A model generated the notes under the pieces. The model did not search any database and was not told the DNA's origin. It saw only the letters and a program-made list of their open reading frames with translations. The position numbers were made by a program, and so were the translations under genes. Shown here piece by piece: positions 7,701-13,027 of a stretch of 21,044 bases of DNA. How positions within the stretch are numbered: position 1 is the stretch's first letter; the number at the start of each line of letters is the position of its first letter. This DNA comes from an uncultured Collinsella sp. (GTDB lineage Bacteria; Actinomycetota; Coriobacteriia; Coriobacteriales; Coriobacteriaceae). The DNA lies in the NCBI GenBank assembly GCA_902470895.1, contig CABRID010000031.1, forward strand, positions 1-21,044, written 5' to 3'.

Positions 7701-8049
7701 TCTGGAACGACGGGACCTCGGCGTAATCGTAGGTCACACCCTCGCCACCGGTGCGACCCTGCGGTGCACCCAAGCGGACCTCGGGCTGGCCCTCGATGTT
7801 GCAGATAAAGCTGTACCAAATAAGACAGGGCTCGGTGCACTCAAGCTCTACGGTAAATATGCCGTCGCCCTCGTGCGTCATGGGATACAGAGACTCACCG
7901 ATTTCATCGACCCAGGTACGCAGGGTAAGCGTTGCCTGGTTGGGGTCGGCATCCTCCAAAATCACCGATAGCGAAACGGAAGTTCCAGTGGTCACAGCGC
8001 CAAACGGAGTACGAAACTGCGGCAGACGGCTGTTGTGAATCAATCTCAT
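4753..8049 (-). CDS. Bifunctional GH13 amylase/neopullulanase-like and GH77 4-alpha-glucanotransferase fusion
   Basis: Two enzymes are joined in 1098 residues. Residues 1 to about 120 look like an N-terminal beta-sandwich carbohydrate module. The GH13 barrel runs from about 130 (MVYQIFPDRY) to about 560, with region I DGVFNHTG (263-270), region II GWRLDVADE (nucleophile Asp351), region III LLGEVWED (acid/base Glu380) and region IV SSHDRPR (Asp455). After a beta domain, a MalQ-type GH77 domain covers about 650-1098: HITSVPTDDG, LPVNPTDFFRSPY, MYVSDDSADAWSEP, APPDNFAPEGQMWGNP, RLDHFLGF (nucleophile Asp908), AEDLG (Glu954) and STHDTST (Asp1003). All catalytic residues are intact in both halves. 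It probably trims alpha-glucans and disproportionates the malto-oligosaccharides; no signal peptide is seen, so it should act in the cytoplasm. The ribosome site is weak. It is often labelled a GlgX/MalQ fusion, but the GH13 half looks closer to neopullulanases than to true GlgX. Confidence 0.9.
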   Translation of the reverse strand: MRLIHNSRLPQFRTPFGAVTTGTSVSLSVILEDADPNQATLTLRTWVDEIGESLYPMTHEGDGIFTVELECTEPCLIWYSFICNIEGQPEVRLGAPQGRTGGEGVTYDYAEVPSFQITVYKHRENRPTWYERGMVYQIFPDRYARDENWRERTLAEVEKPRNGIQRRMVEDWNEPPEYERAEDGSIKTWDFYGGSLKGIQNDLPRIAELGFTAIYLNPIFEAASNHRYDTADYTKIDPILGTEQDFTELCEAAEKLGISIILDGVFNHTGDDSIYFNRYGNYPGVGAWQSEDSPWRDAFYFHEDGSYDCWWGVGNMPAINESSELVRERILGKDGIIRKWLRAGAHGWRLDVADELSDDFLTEIKKAVLAEKPDALLLGEVWEDASNKISYGHLRRYLQGSELDSAMDYPFRDMVIGFLMGYKNAYQAAEDIETLRENYPREALSCALNLLSSHDRPRIISVLGGGPDESQLPESERSKWRLDENSMGLAKSRFWLATLMQMTFPGVPSIYYGDEYGLEGLTDPGNRRTLPTKEDLHDFDTFAIVKNASAVRRALPFMIDGEIKAFALNDEVLAYNRTGKDGESATVIINRSLRNSHRVTIPALDECASDVISGHECEIHNGTVTLDLYPLGSSIIYHHAEQRLQEPLDHGAGVVCHITSVPTDDGKPGTIGAPTRRFIDHLAAMGMRYWQVLPVNPTDFFRSPYAGPSAFAGNIDLLPESHEELAADFETWKARGGEDADPLYTAFKHRNADWLEKYCVYMAVKKYFEGESRHNWPADVARYNEHLIDDKRFHNEAELQAYMQYRFDLAWCELMNYAHKKGIEVIGDIPMYVSDDSADAWSEPENFWLSDTGKAIEISGAPPDNFAPEGQMWGNPTFRWDHMKQNGYSWWMDRLRRAFSLYDRVRLDHFLGFHSYYSIPAGKACADGRWLAGPGKDLFQTAYDELGPLNFIAEDLGYLTPGVRAMASTCGFPGMDVLEFSDYDVRCGVHPTPGKILYTSTHDTSTLAGWCTRTFAGGDEPSGVEVAAKLMSDALASDAPLVMMPLQDVLGLGDDARMNVPGVATGNWTWQADEADIAAAENKTAQLLRNNHRFWGEA

Positions 8050-8110
8050 AATACGGTCCAGTTCAATAGAATCACGGCCTGCGGGCCATGGGCTTTACGC
8101 ACAGGATGTA

Positions 8111-8191
8111 AGTATATCTGTTGTACACAGGCTGTATAAACAACATCCGTTTACCATCGGCGAACGGTTGTCCTAGAAAATCGTTTTACCA
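8111..8191 (-). promoter_or_regulatory. Candidate promoter and operator region of the GH13-GH77 gene
   Basis: On the minus strand a -10-like TATACT lies at 8111-8116, with no good -35. Upstream of it are two copies of the half-site found before the HAD gene: TGGTAAAC (complement of 8149-8156) and TGGTAAAAC (complement of 8183-8191). The second is followed on the minus strand by GATTTTCTA, a partial dyad with a CG-centred core, as in LacI-family operators. TGTTGT (8119-8124) and ACAACA (8140-8145) form another small dyad around the promoter. Binding by a sugar-responsive repressor is an inference. Confidence 0.45.
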
Positions 8192-8204
8192 ACTACCTAC
8201 AGAG

Positions 8205-8231
8205 AAGGGGCGCCCGGTTGGAGCGCCCCTT
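8205..8231 (-). terminator. Hairpin terminator after glgA
   Basis: AAGGGGCGC (8205-8213) and GCGCCCCTT (8223-8231) form a perfect 9-bp stem with a 9-base loop, 36 bases past the glgA stop on the minus strand. The tail TTCTCT is only partly U-rich. It separates the glgBPCDA transcript from the GH13-GH77 promoter. Confidence 0.7.
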
Positions 8232-8267
8232 GCATAGGGTTTGATTAGGTTTTGGATCGTCTGTGGG

Positions 8268-10550
8268 CTAGCGGCGCTTGCGGGTGGCCGTTGCCTTGCG
8301 GACGGACGTCTTCTTGGACGGGGCCTTTTTCTCTGCCGGAGCGGCGGGGGAGACCGGGGTCTCCTTGGCAGGCTCGGGCTTAGTCTCTGCCTTCGGTGCG
8401 GCCTTGACCTCAGCGGCCTTCGGCGCCGGCTTAGTCTTTACCTCGGCCTTGGGCTCCTCTTTGGCAGCAGCTGGCTTAGTCTCTGCCTTGGGAGTCGTGG
8501 TCTTTGCCGTGGTCTTCTTGGCCGTCGTCGTGCGCTTTCGCGTGGTGGTCTTGGCGGCGGGCTTGGTCTCGACGGTTACCTCCGCCTTGGACTCTGCAGG
8601 CGTCTCCTCGACCTTGGCTGCCGGCTTTGCGGCTGACTTGGTCGTGGCGGCCTTCGTGGTCGTCAACTTCGTTGCCGTGGTCTTCTTGGCTGCCGTTGTC
8701 TTCTTGGCAGCAGTCTTTGCCGGAGCCTTGGTGGCCGGCTTGGCCTTAGCGACCTCGGCCTTTACCTCGGGAGCAGCCTCGGCTTCGGCGGCCTTCTTGG
8801 CAGCGGCGGTCGTGCGCTTGCGCGTGGTCGTTGCCTTGGCAGCCGTTGTTTTAGTCGCGGCAGACTTGGTCGTCGTAACCTTCTTAGTGGTCGTCTTGCG
8901 GGTCGTGGTCTTCTTAGCTGCGGGCTTTGCAGCGGGCTTGACCTCGGCCTTTGCCTCAGGAGCAACCTCAGCCTTCACCTCAGGCTCGGCCTTTGCGGGC
9001 TCAGCTTCAACCGGCTTCTCCTCGGCCTTGGACTCCGGCTCAGCAACAGCTTTAGGCTCGTCGACAACCGCCGCCGGCCTCTCAATCTCCGGGTGCATAA
9101 AGAAGTACAGGTCCAGATATTTATCGGCCGAGCGCGTCCAGCTAAAGTCCTGGCTCATGGCCTGCGTGACCAGCTGGTTCCAGGCGTCGCGGTTATCCCA
9201 GAACAGACGCGCCGCGCGGAATACCGCATCGCCCATCTCGTCGCCGTTAAAGTTGCTAAACGAGAAGCCCGTGCCCTCGCCGGTAAACTCGTTGTACGGC
9301 TGCACGGTGTCCTTCAGGCCACCGGTCTCGCGAACAATCGGCAGCGTGCCGTAGCGCATGGCGATGATCTGCGACAGGCCGCAGGGCTCAAACTTCGAAG
9401 GCATCAGGAACATGTCGGCGGCGGCATACATGCGCTGCGACAGCGCCGGATCGAACTCGATGCGTGCGGCCATGGTGCCGGGGTACTTGTCCTGGAAGTA
9501 GCGCAGGCCGTCCTCGTAGTCGCGGTCGCCGGTGCCCAGCACCGCCACCTGCACGCCGCCGGACAGGATGCGGTCGAGCGCGTACATGACCAGATCCATG
9601 CCTTTCTGGCGCGTCAGGCGCGTGACCATCACCATGAGCGGACGGTCGTCGCGAACCTCGAGGCCCAGTTCCTCCTGCAGCTTGGCCTTGCACACGGCCT
9701 TGCCGGAACGGTCCTCCACGGTGTAGTTGGCGGCAATGCGCTTGTCTGTTGCCGGGTCAAAGCCCGCAACGTCAATGCCGTTCAAAATGCCCTGCAGCGC
9801 GTAGGAACGCTCGCGCAGTACGCCGTCCAGGCCCTCGCCAAACTCGGGCGTCTGGATCTCGTTGGCATAGGTGGGGCTCACCGTGGTGATGGCGTCGGCA
9901 TAGCGCAGGGCGCCCAGCATGTAGTTGATGCTGCAGGCGTCGCAACGCAGCTGCGAGGCGGCCGCCGGAATGTGCGCCACACCAAGGATGTCCTCCATCA
10001 CGGTGTCGCTAAACTGGCCCTGGAACGCCACGTTGTGGATCGAGAACACGGTCTTGACGCGGTCATACAGCGATAGGCCCTGGTAGAACTCGCGCAAAAA
10101 CACGGGCGCCAGCGCCGTCTGCCAGTCGTTGCAGTGCAGGATGTCGCACTCAAAGCCGGCGGGCAGGTGCTGCAGGCTCTCGGTGATGGCCTTGGAGAAG
10201 AACGCAAAGCGCTCGCCGTCGTCAAAGAAGCCGTACGGATAGTCGCGCGCGAAGTAGCGCTCGTTGTCGATGAACATATAGGTGACGCCGTCGTGCTCGA
10301 GCTTCTCGAGTCCGCAGTACTCATTGCGCCAGCCCAGGCTCACGTAAAAGTCGGAGAAGTGCTCCATCTGCGACTTGTACTCGTCCTTGATGGTGGCGTA
10401 CTTGGGCACCATCACGATTACTTCGGCGCCGGCGCGCACAAGCGCCGCAGGCAGCGAGCCCGCCACGTCGCCCAGGCCACCGGTCTTCACAAACGGTGCG
10501 CACTCGGCCGAGGCAAACACGATCTGCATCTTTTTGCTGGAATCAGCCAT
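8268..10550 (-). CDS. glgA: Glycogen synthase with long Lys/Ala/Thr-rich C-terminal tail
   Basis: GlgA (GT5) transfers glucose from ADP-glucose to the non-reducing end of glycogen. The start is ATG at 10550, preceded by GGGAG with a 5-6 base spacer; the longer frame to 10592 lacks support. Of 760 residues, 1 to about 488 form the complete enzyme: KTGGLGDVAGSLP (ADP-glucose lysine motif, 22-34), HCNDWQTAL, IHNVAFQG, NGID, and SKFEPCGLSQ (385-394) with the catalytic Glu. Ordinary bacterial GlgA ends near 480-500. Here about 270 more residues follow: first an acidic Glu/Pro/Ala/Lys stretch, then KKTT, TTTKK, RKRTT and KPAAK blocks, ending RKATATRKRR. That tail is low-complexity and presumably disordered. 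It is preceded by glgD and a hairpin. Confidence 0.95.
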   Translation of the reverse strand: MADSSKKMQIVFASAECAPFVKTGGLGDVAGSLPAALVRAGAEVIVMVPKYATIKDEYKSQMEHFSDFYVSLGWRNEYCGLEKLEHDGVTYMFIDNERYFARDYPYGFFDDGERFAFFSKAITESLQHLPAGFECDILHCNDWQTALAPVFLREFYQGLSLYDRVKTVFSIHNVAFQGQFSDTVMEDILGVAHIPAAASQLRCDACSINYMLGALRYADAITTVSPTYANEIQTPEFGEGLDGVLRERSYALQGILNGIDVAGFDPATDKRIAANYTVEDRSGKAVCKAKLQEELGLEVRDDRPLMVMVTRLTRQKGMDLVMYALDRILSGGVQVAVLGTGDRDYEDGLRYFQDKYPGTMAARIEFDPALSQRMYAAADMFLMPSKFEPCGLSQIIAMRYGTLPIVRETGGLKDTVQPYNEFTGEGTGFSFSNFNGDEMGDAVFRAARLFWDNRDAWNQLVTQAMSQDFSWTRSADKYLDLYFFMHPEIERPAAVVDEPKAVAEPESKAEEKPVEAEPAKAEPEVKAEVAPEAKAEVKPAAKPAAKKTTTRKTTTKKVTTTKSAATKTTAAKATTTRKRTTAAAKKAAEAEAAPEVKAEVAKAKPATKAPAKTAAKKTTAAKKTTATKLTTTKAATTKSAAKPAAKVEETPAESKAEVTVETKPAAKTTTRKRTTTAKKTTAKTTTPKAETKPAAAKEEPKAEVKTKPAPKAAEVKAAPKAETKPEPAKETPVSPAAPAEKKAPSKKTSVRKATATRKRR
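8271..9083 (-). repeat. Low-complexity, internally repetitive coding stretch (GlgA tail)
   Basis: About 813 bases encode residues roughly 490-760 of GlgA. Blocks such as KPAAK, KKTT, TTTRK, KAEVK and KAETKP recur without a strict period, and the DNA is built of repeated GCC/AAG/ACC-type codons. Composition is about one third Ala, with Lys, Thr, Pro and Glu making up most of the rest, and almost no aromatic residues. The repeat structure suggests the tail may vary in length between strains. Confidence 0.85.
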
Positions 10551-10572
10551 ATTGTCTCCCTGTTGCAATTCG

Positions 10573-10608
10573 AGAATAGCCGCCTGGCGCAAACCGGGCG
10601 GCTATTCT
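10573..10608 (-). promoter_or_regulatory. Strong hairpin in the glgD-glgA gap
   Basis: AGAATAGCCGCC (10573-10584) and GGCGGCTATTCT (10597-10608) form a perfect 12-bp stem with a 12-base loop, 22 bases before the glgA start on the minus strand. No U-run follows, so it is not a clear terminator. It could be an RNA processing or stability element or a partial attenuator that sets GlgA level against GlgCD. Confidence 0.65.
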
Positions 10609-10639
10609 ACGTGTTACGAGCGATGTTGCGGTGCCAAAG

Positions 10640-11767
10640 CTAGCTCGCGTTGGTGATATCAGAAGTTAACGGGGCCTTTCCCAGCACCAGGATGTTCTCG
10701 GGCGTGCCGCGAAGCTCGGTGTTGGTGGGAACCACGTTGTTCTTGTCCAGGATTGCATTCTCAACGCGGGCGCCGCTCTTGATGACGCAGCTCTGGTTGA
10801 TGATCGAATTGGTCACCGAGGCGCCTTCCTCAACCACAACGCCGCGCGACAGGATCGAGTTGCGCACGGTGCCCTTGATGATGCAGCCGGCCGAGATGAT
10901 CGAGTTGCAGGCGTGGCTGCCGGTCGCATAGCGCGAAGGCGGCACGTCGTGAGCCTTGGTCAGAATCGGGCGCTCGGGGTCAAAGAGATGGTCGGCCACG
11001 GTCTGGTCGAGCAGGTCCATGCTGCGACGATACAGCGACTTCTCGCTAAACACGCCCACGACCTCGCCCTTGTACTCGTAGCTGCACACGTCGATGTTGC
11101 CAAAGTCGCCCTGTAGTGCCTCGAGCAGGTCCAGATAGTCGGCGGCCTGGTAGTGGTCGATGATCTCGAGCAGCGTCTCGCGGTTGACGATGCAGCAGTC
11201 CATAGACGCGTTGTCGCCATACACGACGCCGGCGCTGACGCCCGTCAGACGGCCGTTCTCGTTGATCTGCAGCTTGGTCTCGTCATCTACGTTGCGCGTG
11301 GCCTTGCAGTACACCACGGTCATCTGGGCACCGGAGTTCTCGTGCGCCTCGATGATGGTGTTGAGGTCCATGTTAAAGATGATGTTGGTGCCCATCATCA
11401 CAACATAGGGCTTGTCCGAGCGCTGGAACAGCGTCTTGTTGGAGATGATGTCGCGCAGCAGGAAGCGCATGCCGCCCTTGGTGGTGCCATACGCGTTGCC
11501 GGGCACCATGAACAGGCCGCCCTTCTTGCGGTCCAGGCCCCAGTCCTTGCCCGAGCCCACATGGTCGATCAGCGAGCGGTAGTTGCCCGGCATGACGACG
11601 CCGACGGTCTTAATGCCGGCATTCATCATGTTGGACAGCGGGAAGTCGATCAGACGGTAGCGGCCCAAAAACGGGACGGACGCGATGGGGCGGTCCTTGA
11701 GCAGCACGCTGCCGTAGGTCGAAGAGTAGTTAGCGGTGATATAACCGATGGCCTTGCGATTGATCAT
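10640..11767 (-). CDS. glgD: Glucose-1-phosphate adenylyltransferase regulatory-type subunit GlgD
   Basis: GlgD is a non-catalytic paralogue of GlgC that forms GlgC/GlgD heteromers in many Firmicutes and raises activity. This 375-residue copy has ITANYSSTYGSVLLKDRP where GlgC has the nucleotide loop AGGQGSRLGALT, so the N-terminal catalytic Gly-rich motif is lost. It keeps the nucleotidyltransferase fold signs (GRYRLIDFPLSN, MGTNIIFNMD) and the C-terminal left-handed beta-helix repeats (SIISAGCIIKGTVRNSILSR). I start at ATG 11767, 4 bases after the glgC stop, with AAGGGGGA just upstream; the longer frame to 11806 would overlap glgC. The tight spacing means glgC and glgD are co-expressed. Confidence 0.93.
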   Translation of the reverse strand: MINRKAIGYITANYSSTYGSVLLKDRPIASVPFLGRYRLIDFPLSNMMNAGIKTVGVVMPGNYRSLIDHVGSGKDWGLDRKKGGLFMVPGNAYGTTKGGMRFLLRDIISNKTLFQRSDKPYVVMMGTNIIFNMDLNTIIEAHENSGAQMTVVYCKATRNVDDETKLQINENGRLTGVSAGVVYGDNASMDCCIVNRETLLEIIDHYQAADYLDLLEALQGDFGNIDVCSYEYKGEVVGVFSEKSLYRRSMDLLDQTVADHLFDPERPILTKAHDVPPSRYATGSHACNSIISAGCIIKGTVRNSILSRGVVVEEGASVTNSIINQSCVIKSGARVENAILDKNNVVPTNTELRGTPENILVLGKAPLTSDITNAS

Positions 11768-11771
11768 CGGA

Positions 11772-12920
11772 TCATTCCCCCTTCCCGATAACGACGTCAT
11801 TTCCAACGACGGCCGTATCCTTGGTGGTATCGACAGAGCCGAGCTTCACGCCCTCTTCGACCGTGGAGTTCTCGCCCAAAATAGCGCGGCAGATGTGCGC
11901 GCCGCTCTTAACGTGCGCACCCGGCAGCAGCACGGAGTCCTCGACCACGGCGCGCTCCTCGATGATGACATCGGTCGAAAGGATCGAGTGGCGAGCGGTG
12001 CCGTAGATCTTGCAGCCGTTGGAGACCAGGCAGTCGTCCAGGCGGCCGTCCGGGCCAATGTAGTGCGGCGGACGCGTTGTGATGTTGGACATGATGGGGA
12101 AGTGCTTGTCAAACAGATCGAACTCGGGGTTGTTGCCCAGCAGGTCCATCGAGGTCTCATGGAAGCTGGCGATGGTGCCGACGTCCTTCCAAAAGCCGTG
12201 GAACTCGTAGCTGTACAGGCGCTTGCCCTCGCCAAGCAGCTTGGGGATGATGTCCTTGCCAAAGTCGTGGCTCGAGCGCTGGTCCAGAGCGTCCTCCTCG
12301 AGCGCCTCGATCAGCACGTCGGCCGAGAAGATGTAGATGCCCATGGACGCAAGGTTCGAATCGGGCTTATCGGGCTTCTCGGTGAACTTGGTGATGCGGC
12401 CGTCCTCGGGGTCGGTGGTCAGGATGCCAAAGCGGCTGGCCTCCTCCCACGGCACGGGCATAACGCTCACCGTGAGGTCGGCGTTGTTCTCAATGTGCGT
12501 CTTGAGCATCTTGCGGTAGTCCATGCGATACAGGTGATCGCCCGAAAGAATCAGGACGTACTTGGGATCGTTGGCTTTGATGTAGTCCAGGTTCTGCGTG
12601 ATGGCGTCGGCCGTGCCCGCATACCAGGCGCCGCCGGTCTGCGTCTCGTACGGCGGCAGGATTGACACGCCGCCGTCGCGGCTGTCCAGATCCCACGCCT
12701 CGCCGGAGCCCACGTAGGCATGCAGCAGATAGGGGCGATACTGCGTCAGAACGCCCACCGTGTCGATGCCCGAGTTGGAGCAGTTGGAGAGCGAGAAGTC
12801 GATAATGCGGAACTTGCCACCAAAGCTAACCGCCGGCTTGGCGATCTTTTGGGTGAGTGCCCCCAATCGGCTGCCCTGTCCTCCTGCGAGGAGCATCGCG
12901 ATGCATTCTTTCTTACTCAT
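11772..12920 (-). CDS. glgC: Glucose-1-phosphate adenylyltransferase (ADP-glucose pyrophosphorylase), catalytic subunit
   Basis: GlgC makes ADP-glucose from ATP and glucose-1-phosphate, the committed step of bacterial glycogen synthesis. The 382 residues include the nucleotide loop LAGGQGSRLGALT (11-23) with KPAV, the fold motif RIIDFSLSN, GTADAITQN, the catalytic Asp region LSGDHLYRMDY (125-135), the glucose-1-phosphate lysine motif FTEKP, and FWKDVGT. The C-terminal part is a beta-helix of hexapeptide repeats. The start ATG at 12920 has a strong AAGGAG site 7 bases upstream. Unlike GlgD next door, all catalytic motifs are intact. Confidence 0.97.
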   Translation of the reverse strand: MSKKECIAMLLAGGQGSRLGALTQKIAKPAVSFGGKFRIIDFSLSNCSNSGIDTVGVLTQYRPYLLHAYVGSGEAWDLDSRDGGVSILPPYETQTGGAWYAGTADAITQNLDYIKANDPKYVLILSGDHLYRMDYRKMLKTHIENNADLTVSVMPVPWEEASRFGILTTDPEDGRITKFTEKPDKPDSNLASMGIYIFSADVLIEALEEDALDQRSSHDFGKDIIPKLLGEGKRLYSYEFHGFWKDVGTIASFHETSMDLLGNNPEFDLFDKHFPIMSNITTRPPHYIGPDGRLDDCLVSNGCKIYGTARHSILSTDVIIEERAVVEDSVLLPGAHVKSGAHICRAILGENSTVEEGVKLGSVDTTKDTAVVGNDVVIGKGE

Positions 12921-12960
12921 CGATTTCTCCTTCTGTCATCGATGTTCCTAAACCCATTAG

Positions 12961-12991
12961 CGACGGGCGCGGCGCAACGTCACGCCCGTCG
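12961..12991 (-). terminator. Hairpin in the glgP-glgC gap
   Basis: CGACGGGCG (12961-12969) and CGCCCGTCG (12983-12991) form a perfect 9-bp stem with a 13-base loop, about 37 bases after the glgP stop. The following minus-strand bases are CTAATGGGTTT, a poor U-tract. It may be a weak terminator or a stabilising 3' hairpin that lowers glgCDA expression relative to glgBP. Confidence 0.5.
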
Positions 12992-13027
12992 AGTAATGCC
13001 GTGCTGGCATAGGGGAGCTCGCGCGCT

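Noticed and set aside
8271..9083. Repetitive DNA considered as a CRISPR or tandem-repeat array
   Set aside because: There is no fixed repeat and spacer length; the repeats are codon-level and keep one open frame to the GlgA stop.
8278..9354. 358-codon Ala/Val/Ser-rich plus-strand frame resembling a membrane or surface protein
   Set aside because: It is the complement of the Lys/Ala/Thr repeats in GlgA; hydrophobicity follows from the codons of that tail.
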